A stretch of DNA of 64,000 nucleotides from Brumimicrobium ulvae (GTDB taxonomy: Bacteria; Bacteroidota; Bacteroidia; Flavobacteriales_D; Crocinitomicaceae): contig NZ_CANNGT010000002.1 of the NCBI RefSeq assembly GCF_947504225.1, positions 372,001-436,000 of the forward strand. The letters are read 5' to 3'. Shown one piece after another: positions 44,682-53,617 of this stretch (its first letter is position 1; every line of letters starts with the position of its first letter). The notes under the pieces are model-generated. The model did not search any database and was not told where the DNA came from. It saw nothing but the letters and a program-made list of their open reading frames with translations. The position numbers were made by a program, and so were the translations under genes.

Positions 44682-44698
44682 TTTTTTTATTGTGCTAC

Positions 44699-44728
44699 CA
44701 AATATAGATATTTTGCTTTGTTCTTCAA
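44699..44728 (-). promoter_or_regulatory. Promoter of plsC-gatC group
   Basis: Minus-strand TTG (plus-strand CAA 44726-44728), 19 bases, TATATTTG (44699-44706). It is back to back with a rightward -7 box TATTTTTG (44737-44744) that lies 39 bases before trpS. Confidence 0.7.
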
Positions 44729-44783
44729 CAAAAGTTTATTTTTGTAAAGAAATATTTACAATCAATTAAGGAACAGTTAAATT

Positions 44784-45755
44784 ATGACACGTGTTTTAAC
44801 AGGAGTACAAAGTACAGGAGTGCCACATTTAGGAAACTTGTTAGGTGCAATTATACCAGCAATTAATATGGCCAACAATGGAGAAAATGAATCTTTTCTT
44901 TTCATTGCAGATTTGCATTCACTCACTTCAATTAAAGATGGTGAAACCTTAAGTAATAATACTTATGGTGTTGCTGCTGCTTGGCTCGCTTGTGGTCTAG
45001 ACCCCTCTAAAACTGTGTTTTATCGTCAAAGTGATGTTCCTGAAACAACAGAACTAACTTGGTATTTGATGTGTCATTTTCAATATCAAAGATTAACGCT
45101 TGCCCATTCTTTTAAAGATAAAGCAGGAAGAACAAGTGATATCAATGCGGGTTTGTTCAATTACCCAATGTTGATGGCTGCAGATATTTTATTGTATGAT
45201 GCCAATGAAGTTCCTGTAGGAAAGGATCAGTTACAACATATCGAGATGACTCGCGATGTTGCACAAAAACTCAATACCAGTACGGGTAAAGAGTTGTTGG
45301 TCATTCCTGAAGCTATAATTCAGGAAGATACCACCCTTATTCCTGGAACTGATGGAGGGAAAATGAGTAAGTCTAGAAATAACTATATCAATATTTTTCT
45401 CTCGGATAAGGCATTAAGAAAACAAGTGATGAAAATCGAGACAGACAGCACGCCAATGGAAGACCCAAAAGATCCTGAAACGTGTAATGTCTTCACATTG
45501 TATAAGTTATTAGGGACAGATGCTGAAATTCAAGCGTTGGCAGAAAAATACCGCGCTGGAAACTTTGGGTATGGTCACGCCAAACAGGCATTATATGAAT
45601 TAATCCTAGAGAAGTTCAAAACAGAACGTGAAAAATTCAATTACTTCATCAACAATAAAGATGAGATAGACACAATTCTTAGTGAAGGAGCTGAAAAAGC
45701 GAGAAAAATTGCGCACAAAACATTGTATCGTGTGAGGAGGGAGTTGGGTTATTAA
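44784..45755 (+). CDS. trpS: Tryptophanyl-tRNA synthetase
   Basis: 323 residues, full length for the bacterial enzyme. Class I: HIGH-type GVPHLGN at residues 13-18 and KMSKS in GGKMSKSRNNYI near residue 195. It charges tRNA-Trp. It is divergent from plsC and ends at a terminator (45785-45847). Confidence 0.98.
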   Translation: MTRVLTGVQSTGVPHLGNLLGAIIPAINMANNGENESFLFIADLHSLTSIKDGETLSNNTYGVAAAWLACGLDPSKTVFYRQSDVPETTELTWYLMCHFQYQRLTLAHSFKDKAGRTSDINAGLFNYPMLMAADILLYDANEVPVGKDQLQHIEMTRDVAQKLNTSTGKELLVIPEAIIQEDTTLIPGTDGGKMSKSRNNYINIFLSDKALRKQVMKIETDSTPMEDPKDPETCNVFTLYKLLGTDAEIQALAEKYRAGNFGYGHAKQALYELILEKFKTEREKFNYFINNKDEIDTILSEGAEKARKIAHKTLYRVRRELGY

Positions 45756-45784
45756 TCAAATCTCCAAAGAAATGTTTAAATGAG

Positions 45785-45847
45785 TCAAGCTCAGAATTGC
45801 GAAGGAATTGATTTCAGTTCCTAGTGTATTTTGAGCTTGAATTTTTT
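45785..45847 (+). terminator. Terminator of trpS
   Basis: TCAAGCTCA (45785-45793) pairs with TGAGCTTGA (45832-45840), with a second hairpin inside (GGAATTGA/TCAGTTCC), followed by ATTTTTT. The rest of the gap to 46111 holds a small palindrome ATTCG-TTA-CGAAT near 45960 and nothing else clear. Confidence 0.65.
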
Positions 45848-46074
45848 ATAAGCACAAGCAAGAAAATGATTTTTCATTGTTAAGGCTTTCTGCCTATTCC
45901 TTCGGTATGAGCAATCTAGCACCCGAGGTAAGGCCAAGTTTTAGTTGAAACCAAAACGGATTCGTTACGAATCGTTATTCATGGACTCTATAATGTTTTT
46001 CGACCGCATATATATAAAGTCAATTTGTGACTAAAATATTATTCAATTTCAAAGTGATTGTCTACCTTATTTTT

Positions 46075-46082
46075 TATATTTG
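46075..46082 (+). promoter_or_regulatory. -7 box upstream of the 46112 lipoprotein gene
   Basis: TATATTTG lies 29 bases before the start. The nearest TTG (46058-46060) is only 14 bases upstream, so the -33 element is uncertain. Confidence 0.4.
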
Positions 46083-46111
46083 GGCAACTATTACTTTAAA
46101 AACGAAACACA

Positions 46112-47815
46112 ATGTTTAATAAATTCATCATACTCCTACTACTAATCCCGTTTTTATTTAGCTGTGAAACCAATCCGGCAACCGATGCTGAGGGCGTAAT
46201 TAGCGCCAAAGGAGGGGTGAGATATGGAGGAGAATTTCGCTTTATGTCAAGTGAAAAAGTAAAAAGTCTCTTCCCTTTAGAAGTAAATGATATCTACTCC
46301 AATCGAGTGGTTTCCCAAATCTTTCAAGGTTTATTGAAAATTGATCCGGGAAGCACAGACTTGGTTCCATCAATTGCCACAGAAACCAAAGTGAATGAAA
46401 ATTCAACTCTTTTTACTTTTAAGTTAAGAGATGATGTTTACTTTCAGGATGATGCATGTTTTGAGGATGGAAAGGGAAGGAAAGTAACGGCCTTAGATTT
46501 TAAATATGTATTAGAATTTGCTTGTTCTAGTCATGAGTTAAATCAAATCTCTTATTTATTGAAAGACAAAGTAAAAGGTGCAGACCTTTACTACAAAGGT
46601 GAGGTTGACCATGTAGAAGGAATTAGGGTTGTAGATGAACATACTTTAGAGATTGAATTAAAATCGCCATTCTCAGGATTTAAGAAAGTCTTGACCCATG
46701 TTGGACTTAGTGTTTTTCCAAAAGAGGCTTTTGAAAAATACGGTAAAGACATAAGGACTCATCCAGTAGGAACAGGAGCTTTTGTATTAGAGGCTTTCGA
46801 AGAAGAAAAAATTGTATTGAAAAGAAATAACACTTTCTGGGACAAAGATGACTTTGGAAACCCATTGCCTTTCCTTGATAAAGTGATAATGACCTACAGC
46901 AAGGACAAAGCAGATGAGTTGTTGTCCTTTAGAGCTGAAAAAATCGATTTAGTATTGGATATTCCTGTTGAGGAAGTGGAGAATGTATTAGGAACACTTC
47001 ACGAGGCTCAAGCTGGAGAAAACGTTAAACATATTGTGGATTCTAAATCCAGCATGAGTATTACTTATTATGGTTTTGCTCATGGAAGTGAAGAGTTTTC
47101 TAAGAAGGAAGTTCGTCAAGCTTTTAATATGGCTGTTGATCGTAAATCAATTATTGATAATTGGTTAGAAGGTGAAGGTTGGCCAGCAACCAATGGTTTT
47201 GTGCCACGCATGAAAGGGTACCCATCGTTAGACGTTAAGGGTCATACTTATGATGTTGAAAAAGCGCAAGCACTAATGGCTTCAGCAGGCTACCCAAATG
47301 GAAAAGGCTTTCCAACTTTAAGTTTATATGTGAATGCTCTAGAAGAGTCTGGTGGACACAAATTAGCCAAAGCGGTTGCAAGTTCACTTAAAGAAAATCT
47401 TGGAGTAAATGTTAAAATTGAATTGGTTACTTATGAGGATAGAGAAAAATTAATACTAGACGGTACTGCTATTTTCTGGCGTGCAGGTTGGGTTGCAGAT
47501 TACCCAGATCCAGAAAACTTCTTAAACCTATTTTACAGTGGAAACATTGGGGAAAATAGTTCAACAATTAACCCATTCAAATATAAAAATCCAGAGTTTG
47601 ATGCCATGTTTGAAAAAGCTTTGGCGGAAACAGATGATGAAAAACGAATGGATTTATTTGCTCAATGTGATCAGATAATCATAAATGATGCAGCGGTTAT
47701 GCCGTTGGTTACAGATGACTTTGTGACAATGGTTAACCTGAAAGTGAGAAAATTTGTGACCAATGAGGTTGAACAATTAGATTTTTCTCGTATATTTATA
47801 AAAGAAATTAATTAA
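46112..47815 (+). CDS. ABC-type peptide/nickel substrate-binding lipoprotein (family 5)
   Basis: 567 residues. Lipoprotein signal MFNKFIILLLLIPFLFSC with lipobox LFSC (Cys18). The family 5 solute-binding fold shows YGGEFRFMSSEKVKSLFPLEVNDIYSNRVVSQIFQGLL, FTFKLRDDVYFQDD, VTALDFKYVLE and VRQAFNMAVDRKSIID. It would bind peptides or another ligand outside the cytoplasmic membrane, but no permease or ATPase genes lie next to it, so it may be an orphan or act elsewhere. Ends at a good terminator (47861-47893). Confidence 0.9.
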   Translation: MFNKFIILLLLIPFLFSCETNPATDAEGVISAKGGVRYGGEFRFMSSEKVKSLFPLEVNDIYSNRVVSQIFQGLLKIDPGSTDLVPSIATETKVNENSTLFTFKLRDDVYFQDDACFEDGKGRKVTALDFKYVLEFACSSHELNQISYLLKDKVKGADLYYKGEVDHVEGIRVVDEHTLEIELKSPFSGFKKVLTHVGLSVFPKEAFEKYGKDIRTHPVGTGAFVLEAFEEEKIVLKRNNTFWDKDDFGNPLPFLDKVIMTYSKDKADELLSFRAEKIDLVLDIPVEEVENVLGTLHEAQAGENVKHIVDSKSSMSITYYGFAHGSEEFSKKEVRQAFNMAVDRKSIIDNWLEGEGWPATNGFVPRMKGYPSLDVKGHTYDVEKAQALMASAGYPNGKGFPTLSLYVNALEESGGHKLAKAVASSLKENLGVNVKIELVTYEDREKLILDGTAIFWRAGWVADYPDPENFLNLFYSGNIGENSSTINPFKYKNPEFDAMFEKALAETDDEKRMDLFAQCDQIIINDAAVMPLVTDDFVTMVNLKVRKFVTNEVEQLDFSRIFIKEIN

Positions 47816-47860
47816 TAACCAATAAACAAACCTCTCAGCTTGCAATTTGAGAAAAAATTT

Positions 47861-47893
47861 AAGCCGCATCTTTAAAGGTGCGGCTTTTCTTTT
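47861..47893 (+). terminator. Terminator of the binding-protein gene
   Basis: AAGCCGCA (47861-47868) and TGCGGCTT (47879-47886) form a perfect stem extended by C-G and T-G pairs, followed by TTCTTTTT. Confidence 0.85.
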
Positions 47894-47921
47894 TATCAGG
47901 CGAATATCTATTCAATAGTAT

Positions 47922-47929
47922 TATCTTTG
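47922..47929 (+). promoter_or_regulatory. -7 box upstream of the GT2 gene
   Basis: TATCTTTG lies 17 bases before the ATG at 47947, which supports that start over the in-frame upstream start at 47878, which lies in the terminator. Confidence 0.5.
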
Positions 47930-47946
47930 AAGCTATAATAATACAA

Positions 47947-48708
47947 ATGAAGCATCCCTTAACATCAACAATTATTACTTTCAATGAGGAGCGAAATATA
48001 GCGCGTTGTATAGATGCATTGTTGCCGATATCTGATGAAATCATCGTTCTGGATTCATTCTCAACAGATAAAACAGTTGAAATTTGTAAAGCCAAAGGAG
48101 TTCGGATAGAACAGAGGGAGTGGAAAGGCTATTCCAATGCAAAAAACTACTTGAATCAACTCGCAACGCATGAGTATATTTTCTCGGTAGATGCAGATGA
48201 AGCTCCTGATGCAGTTTTACAAAAGGAAATCATGCTTCAAAAACAAGTAGGCTTTAAAGGAGTGTACGCAGTAAATAGGTTGACCAATTATTGCGGGAAA
48301 TGGATCAAACACTCAGGCTGGTATCCAGATGTTAAAACACGTATTTTTCCAAAATCAGAGAGCCTTTGGGAAGGTGAATATGTACACGAAGAGTTGGTCA
48401 TTAAGAACAACCCGACGCCCAAACAATTGAAAGGACATCTTTTGCATTATTCCTACTATTCACAAAAAGAACATAGAGCACGTGCAGATAAGTATTCTGA
48501 ACTTACTGCTGTAAAAATGTATAAAAAGGGTAAAAGAGTAGGTCCTTTAAAGCCATACATTAGTGCTTTGGGTAGATTTGTTGCCATGTATTTGATCAAA
48601 GCAGGTTTTCTAGATGGTTCAGCAGGATTCCATATCGCGAGGATATCAGCACTTTCCAATATTTATAAGTACAAAGAATTAATTAGACTGCAGAATGAAA
48701 ACAATTGA
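47947..48708 (+). CDS. Glycosyltransferase family 2 (WaaE/KdtX-like)
   Basis: 253 residues from the ATG at 47947. GT-A fold: LTSTIITFNEERNIARCIDALLPISDEIIVLDSFSTDKTVEICKAKG, with the DxD-type region in FSVDADEAPD. The extra C-terminal stretch (GYSNAKNYLNQLA, WYPDVKTRIFPK, HYSYYSQKEH) matches the KdtX/WaaE group that adds glucose to the inner core of lipopolysaccharide. Its end overlaps the GT9 gene by 14 bases, so both act in one pathway, probably LPS core assembly. Confidence 0.88.
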   Translation: MKHPLTSTIITFNEERNIARCIDALLPISDEIIVLDSFSTDKTVEICKAKGVRIEQREWKGYSNAKNYLNQLATHEYIFSVDADEAPDAVLQKEIMLQKQVGFKGVYAVNRLTNYCGKWIKHSGWYPDVKTRIFPKSESLWEGEYVHEELVIKNNPTPKQLKGHLLHYSYYSQKEHRARADKYSELTAVKMYKKGKRVGPLKPYISALGRFVAMYLIKAGFLDGSAGFHIARISALSNIYKYKELIRLQNENN

Positions 48709-49693
48709 TTTGTCGAATAAGACTGTTGTAATTAGCAGAACAGACAGTATTGGCGATGTGATCTTAACCTTGCCCATGTGTGCATGGTTGAAAAAAGAGT
48801 TTCCTGCTGTTCGTATCGTATTTTTTAGTCAATCTTACACCCTTGAAATTTTACGTTGCTATCCTTTTATTGATGAGGTTGTATGCATCGATACTTGGAA
48901 AGACCATAGTTTTGAAGAACAGAAATCATTACTCGAAAAGTTAGAGGTATTTGCATTCATTCATGTTTTTCCGAATAAACATTTAGCAAAATTGGCCAAA
49001 GCAGCTAAGATTCCTTTCCGTGTTGGAACATCACATCGTTTATTTCATTTACTCACCTGTAATATTCGGCCAAACTTTACACGCAAGAAATCTGATTTGC
49101 ATGAGGCACAGTTAAATTTTGAATTGTTGAGAAGCTTCAATCTTAAAACCTTACCTGAATTGAAGGATTTGATTGCTTTACTGAAAGGTTTTCAACCGCA
49201 GTCTGAACTGAGTCCTTACTTAAAGGATGTTTTAAGCAGCAAACGAAAGAAAGTGATATTGCATACAAAATCTCAAGGTTCTGCTGTAGAATGGCCTATA
49301 GAAAACTATGTTGAATTAGCGAATCTTTTGGTAAAAATGGATTATACAGTGTATTTTTCAGGTACAGAAAAAGAAGGACAACAGTTTCGAGGTGCGCTCC
49401 CATCAGATTCAAACATTATCGATATTTCTGGTAAAAGCAGTTTGGGGGAACTCATTACTTTTATTTCTAAATGTGATGCTTTAGTAGCATGCAGTACAGG
49501 ACCTTTACATATTGCAGCAGTTTTAGGTATAAAAGCGATTGGTTTATATACAGATTTACGACCAATGCATCCAGGAAGATGGGCTCCTTTAGGAGAGAAT
49601 AGTCGTGCTTTAACAATGAACAATACGGTAAATCCTCAACTCGAAGATATTTACAACATTACTGTTGATGAGGTGATAAAGTGGATAAAATAG
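48695..49693 (+). CDS. Glycosyltransferase family 9 (heptosyltransferase-like)
   Basis: 332 residues. GT9 features: VVISRTDSIGDVILTLPMCAWLKKEFP at the N-terminus, HTKSQGSAVEWPIENYVELANLL, VYFSGTEKEGQ and CSTGPLHIAAVLGIKAIGLYTDLRPMHPGRW. Such enzymes move heptose onto LPS core. No heptose genes are visible here, so the sugar may differ. Its end is followed by an AT-rich stretch without a good terminator. Confidence 0.88.
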   Translation: MKTIDLSNKTVVISRTDSIGDVILTLPMCAWLKKEFPAVRIVFFSQSYTLEILRCYPFIDEVVCIDTWKDHSFEEQKSLLEKLEVFAFIHVFPNKHLAKLAKAAKIPFRVGTSHRLFHLLTCNIRPNFTRKKSDLHEAQLNFELLRSFNLKTLPELKDLIALLKGFQPQSELSPYLKDVLSSKRKKVILHTKSQGSAVEWPIENYVELANLLVKMDYTVYFSGTEKEGQQFRGALPSDSNIIDISGKSSLGELITFISKCDALVACSTGPLHIAAVLGIKAIGLYTDLRPMHPGRWAPLGENSRALTMNNTVNPQLEDIYNITVDEVIKWIK

Positions 49694-49747
49694 AAAACCC
49701 CTCTAATGAAAGAAGGGTGATAAATAAGAATATAAAAAAAGCTTTTA

Positions 49748-49939
49748 TTACTTGATCTGGTTCGGATCGTTAGCAGCTTCTTGATTGTATTTTGCTTGTA
49801 AACGCATCCAAATAAATAATCCTACGAATCCTAGAACGATAACTGCGTAGTTGAAAATATTTCCAACGTTTTCAAACAATATTTCTGTAGTCCATAATAG
49901 ACCATCACCTGTCGCTTCAACTAATTCTGTATAAGTCAT
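49748..49939 (-). CDS. Small single-span membrane protein, unknown
   Basis: 63 residues from the ATG at 49939, since upstream codons (49978) read as non-coding. One membrane segment (about 27-47, FNYAVIVLGFVGLFIWMRLQ) follows a short polar N-terminus (TYTELVEATGDGLLWTTEILFENVGNI), and the tail is polar. A -7 box TATATTTG (plus-strand 49959-49966) lies 19 bases upstream. The composition looks real, but no family is recognised. Confidence 0.6.
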   Translation of the reverse strand: MTYTELVEATGDGLLWTTEILFENVGNIFNYAVIVLGFVGLFIWMRLQAKYNQEAANDPNQIK

Positions 49940-50052
49940 AACAATAATTATTAGTGCACAAATATAATATTTTTCCAATTGAATAGCTAAAAACTCTATA
50001 TTTATCTCATTGAAATCCTACATTTGTATAACAAATAAAATCATTTTCATGC

Positions 50053-51006
50053 ATGATTAAGTACTTCGCCAATAATCAGTCTATTATACTTGTGCTCATA
50101 CCCGTGTTTGTGTTGTTGCATATGCTGATGGACTTTTACTTTCCTGAATTTAACATGTTGGCGGTTGGACAAGAAAACTTGTGGAATTTAGATTTTAAAC
50201 AAATTAACCCCTTTCTTTCGAAGTCATTGGCTTTCGTTTTTATTTGTGTGAATGCAATTTTGCTGAACTTTGTGTTCAATACACTTGAATTCTATGATCG
50301 ATTTGTATATCTGCCTAGCATTATGTACGTATTGATGGTGTTTCTGTTCCCTATCAGCTTGCGTTTTGGAGAAGACCTTATAGCACACTTCTTTTTTATT
50401 CTGTCTTTTTATCAACTCCTCAGTATCCGTCAAAATGATGACGCGAGAAACAATACTTTTTTAAGCGGGTTATTTTTAGGAGCAGCAGCAACGTTTTTGC
50501 CTATTTATGTCACATTTATATTGCTAATTTGGCTAGGTATATTTATTATGCGGCCTTTTGTTTTTAGAGAATACCTCCTCCCTTTGGTCGCCCTGGCTTT
50601 TCCTTTTTTATGGGTGTTTTTAGTGGATCAGGAATTCTATTATCATTTCTTCCTTTTTGATTCAACTTTGAATTTCTCAAGGTTTGGAGGCTTATTTATT
50701 GTCATTCCGCATATAGTAATTATCATCTTGGCATTATTGGCCAATAAAAAGATTTTGGAACGGCGACTAAAGAGTTCAATCCGTTATAAAAGAATAATTT
50801 CAGTGACCCTATTTGCATTGGTGTTTTCGGCGAGTCTCAGTATCTTGATTCTGATTTTTACGAAGTCCTACTTTTATTTTACAATTGGTGCTGCGATACT
50901 TCCATTCATATTGCCTTATGCCTATTTGAATGTAAAGCATAAATGGTTGCCTTACTCATTATTTTACGCTTTAATCCTCTTGAATATTGTTAAGTTCTTT
51001 TATTAA
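50053..51006 (+). CDS. DUF6427-like multi-pass membrane protein
   Basis: 317 residues with about eight to nine membrane helices, and short loops with basic residues (RQNDDARNN, ANKKILERRLKSSIRYKR). The pattern, including a helix pair around FLSGLFLGAAATFLPIYVTFILLIWLGIFIMRPFVFREYLLPL, resembles the Bacteroidota family DUF6427; that assignment is from memory. No catalytic residues are evident. It is convergent with the potassium channel gene with no terminator visible. Confidence 0.6.
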   Translation: MIKYFANNQSIILVLIPVFVLLHMLMDFYFPEFNMLAVGQENLWNLDFKQINPFLSKSLAFVFICVNAILLNFVFNTLEFYDRFVYLPSIMYVLMVFLFPISLRFGEDLIAHFFFILSFYQLLSIRQNDDARNNTFLSGLFLGAAATFLPIYVTFILLIWLGIFIMRPFVFREYLLPLVALAFPFLWVFLVDQEFYYHFFLFDSTLNFSRFGGLFIVIPHIVIIILALLANKKILERRLKSSIRYKRIISVTLFALVFSASLSILILIFTKSYFYFTIGAAILPFILPYAYLNVKHKWLPYSLFYALILLNIVKFFY

Positions 51007-51026
51007 GTGGAGTTAGCGAATTTTAC

Positions 51027-51884
51027 TTAATCCTTAAATTCGTAGCCACAGTTTTTACAGAAATTGGAAGACTTTTCATGGTCGGTAGCACCACAGTTTT
51101 CACATTCGAAAGATTTTATTCCTTCATATCGAAGAGCAGTAAACTCCGAAGAAACTATTCCTGTAGGAACTGCAATAATTGCATAACCAAAAAGCATGAT
51201 GAATGAGGCTAATGCTTGTCCAAGTGGCGTAACTGGGGTTATGTCACCATATCCAACTGTAGTGATGGTAATAATGGCCCAATACACACTTCTCGGGATA
51301 CTAGTAAATCCAGCTTCTGCAGGTTCAATTACATACATCATTCCTCCTAGAATAATCACTATTGTCAACATGGAGATTAAAAAAACAATGATCTTATGAC
51401 GACTGTTCTTAAGTGCGTCGCCTAAAATGTCTGCTCCTAACATGTAGCGACTTAATCTTAAAATCCTAAATATTCTGAGGAATCGGATGGAACGTAAAAG
51501 CATTAATGATTCGGTTCCGTCGACAAACAAACTCAAATAAGAGGGTAGGATTGACAACAAATCCACAATCCCCATAAATGAGAAAACATAAGAGAGGGGT
51601 TTCCTGAGACTGATGATTCGCAGGATATATTCTATGGTAAAAAGTACAGTAATAACCCATTCAATTCCGATAAAAGTAAGTCGGTACTTAAGGTTTAAGT
51701 ATGAAACACTTTCCAACATTACTACAACAATGGATAGAAGAATGAGGATTAAGAGTAAAATGTCAAACCTTTTACCCGCTTTGGTGTAGGTACCATAAAT
51801 TATCTCCTGAACTTTCAGTTGCCAAGGCCTTAATTTAAATTCCTTTTCTCTAAAGGCCAACGATTTATCGATGTGTTTCTTCAT
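51027..51884 (-). CDS. Voltage-gated potassium channel with C-terminal zinc ribbon
   Basis: 285 residues, six helices. S4 has Arg at every third position (R131, R134, R137, R140, R143, R146), as voltage sensors do, and the pore has the K+ selectivity filter TTVGYGD (residues 208-214). After S6 there is a short linker and a zinc ribbon with Cys261, Cys264, Cys276 and Cys279 (CENCGA...CKNCG). That tail is not part of the standard Kv fold and may bind metal or sense redox state. The channel is clear; the tail's role is inferred. Confidence 0.9.
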   Translation of the reverse strand: MKKHIDKSLAFREKEFKLRPWQLKVQEIIYGTYTKAGKRFDILLLILILLSIVVVMLESVSYLNLKYRLTFIGIEWVITVLFTIEYILRIISLRKPLSYVFSFMGIVDLLSILPSYLSLFVDGTESLMLLRSIRFLRIFRILRLSRYMLGADILGDALKNSRHKIIVFLISMLTIVIILGGMMYVIEPAEAGFTSIPRSVYWAIITITTVGYGDITPVTPLGQALASFIMLFGYAIIAVPTGIVSSEFTALRYEGIKSFECENCGATDHEKSSNFCKNCGYEFKD

Positions 51885-52010
51885 AGTTTCTTCACTGAAA
51901 ATATAAAAGTACAGTTTTTTAAGTGATACTCATTAATGGAAATTAACAAATCAAATTCAAGCAATTGGATAAAACATCAAAAATTCTTCAATAATTTGTA
52001 TTTTTGAAGG

Positions 52011-52220
52011 ATGAATGTTCAAGATTTTATACAGCGTAGGTTTTCAGGTCAACTCAATAATGAAGCCGAATATATGGAACTCATTGTCCAGGTGTTTGCT
52101 GTTTTGATTCTTGGTTTGGTGTTGTGGAGAATGATGGTTGTTTTTCACAAAAAGAAAAAGGCTAAACGAAAACCAAGTACTTATTTTGAAAATACATTCT
52201 CTAGAAACTGGAAGAAATAG
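52011..52220 (+). CDS. Small membrane protein, unknown
   Basis: 69 residues. One membrane segment (about 23-44, MELIVQVFAVLILGLVLWRMMVVF) between an acidic N-terminus and a strongly basic tail (HKKKKAKRKPS). A -7 box TATTTTTG at 51999-52006 ends four bases before the ATG, so the transcript may be leaderless. It is 53 bases before kmo. No family recognised. Confidence 0.6.
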   Translation: MNVQDFIQRRFSGQLNNEAEYMELIVQVFAVLILGLVLWRMMVVFHKKKKAKRKPSTYFENTFSRNWKK

Positions 52221-52273
52221 CAACCCAAAGGGTTTAGGCATTTAGTTAGGGTTAAATTGTTAGACACGATAAG

Positions 52274-53617
52274 ATGGAAGAAAAAAAAGTAGCAGTTGTT
52301 GGAGCAGGTTTAGTAGGAAGTTTACTGGCTGTTTTACTGGCAAAAAAAGGGATGAATGTTGATGTTTTTGAACGTCGACCAGACCTTAGAAAGGCAAAAG
52401 CAATTGGCGGACGTTCCATTAATTTAGCGCTTTCAAATCGCGGATTCAAAGCATTGGAATTGGCTGGTTTTGCTGATGAAATCAAAGCCATTGCTATTCC
52501 TATGTATGGACGAAAAATGCACGATGTTGAGGGCAACTTAACTTACCAACCTTATGGGAAAGAGGATGAGGCCATCTATTCCGTTTCTCGTGGACAACTC
52601 AATCAAAAGCTCATGAATTTAGCAGATGATTATGAAAATATTCATTACCGATTCAACCACGCTTGTGAAGATGTTGATTTGACCAATAACGAAATCCATT
52701 TTACAGATACTACAACTGGAAAGTTAGAAAAATATACTTACGATCATATTTTTGGAACAGACGGAGCATTCTCTGCGGTACGCGGAGCATTACAAAAAAC
52801 ACCTTTGTTTAATTATGCACAAGAATACCTACCGCATGGATACAAAGAGTTAAGCTTTCCTGCCAATCCTGATGGAACACATTGTTTTGATAAAAACTGT
52901 TTACATATATGGCCACGTGGAGAATTTATGTTGATTGCTTTGCCGAATTTAGACGGTAGCTTTACGGTAACACTTTTCTTCCCAATGAAAGGAGAAACTT
53001 CTTTCGAAAGTTTGGATACTGAAGAAAAGGTCGTTGCATTTTTTGAAAAGACATTCCCGGATGCTCTGGCCAATATGCCTACATTGACAAAAGACTTTTT
53101 TGAAAATCCAACCTCTACATTGGTGACCATCCGTTGTAATCCATGGAACTTTGACAATAAAGTATTGTTGCTTGGAGATGCTTCTCATGCTGTTGTTCCT
53201 TTTTACGGACAAGGATTGAACGCAGGGATGGAAGACTGTACAATTTTCTTTGACCTCTTAGATAAATATAATTTGGAAGACGGATCACTGTTTGATTTAT
53301 TTAGTGAAAAACGTGTTGATGATGGAAATGCAATTGCAGATTTAGCTTTGTATAATTATATTGAAATGCGCGATTTAGCAGGAGATGAAGATTTCCTTCT
53401 AAGAAAGAAAATTGAGCGAAAGTTTAGCGATATGTACCCAAATAAGTGGATGCCGTTATACTCACAAGTTACCTTCAGCCATATTCCTTATTCTGAAGCT
53501 TTGGCGGCTGGGAATAAACAACGAAAGATTATGGATGAGGTGATGAAAATGGAGCAGATTCACCAAAACTGGGACGACCCTAAAGTGATTGATAAAATAT
53601 TAACTTTGTTAGCATGA
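52274..53617 (+). CDS. kmo: Kynurenine 3-monooxygenase
   Basis: 447 residues. FAD-binding aromatic hydroxylase: KVAVVGAGLVGSLLAVLLAKKG (Rossmann), GGRSINLALSNRGFKALELAGF, YGRKMHD, and KVLLLGDASHAVVPFYGQGLNAGMEDC near the C-terminus. It hydroxylates kynurenine to 3-hydroxykynurenine, which kynU at 13608 then splits. The stop overlaps the ATG of the next gene (ATGA). Confidence 0.95.
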   Translation: MEEKKVAVVGAGLVGSLLAVLLAKKGMNVDVFERRPDLRKAKAIGGRSINLALSNRGFKALELAGFADEIKAIAIPMYGRKMHDVEGNLTYQPYGKEDEAIYSVSRGQLNQKLMNLADDYENIHYRFNHACEDVDLTNNEIHFTDTTTGKLEKYTYDHIFGTDGAFSAVRGALQKTPLFNYAQEYLPHGYKELSFPANPDGTHCFDKNCLHIWPRGEFMLIALPNLDGSFTVTLFFPMKGETSFESLDTEEKVVAFFEKTFPDALANMPTLTKDFFENPTSTLVTIRCNPWNFDNKVLLLGDASHAVVPFYGQGLNAGMEDCTIFFDLLDKYNLEDGSLFDLFSEKRVDDGNAIADLALYNYIEMRDLAGDEDFLLRKKIERKFSDMYPNKWMPLYSQVTFSHIPYSEALAAGNKQRKIMDEVMKMEQIHQNWDDPKVIDKILTLLA

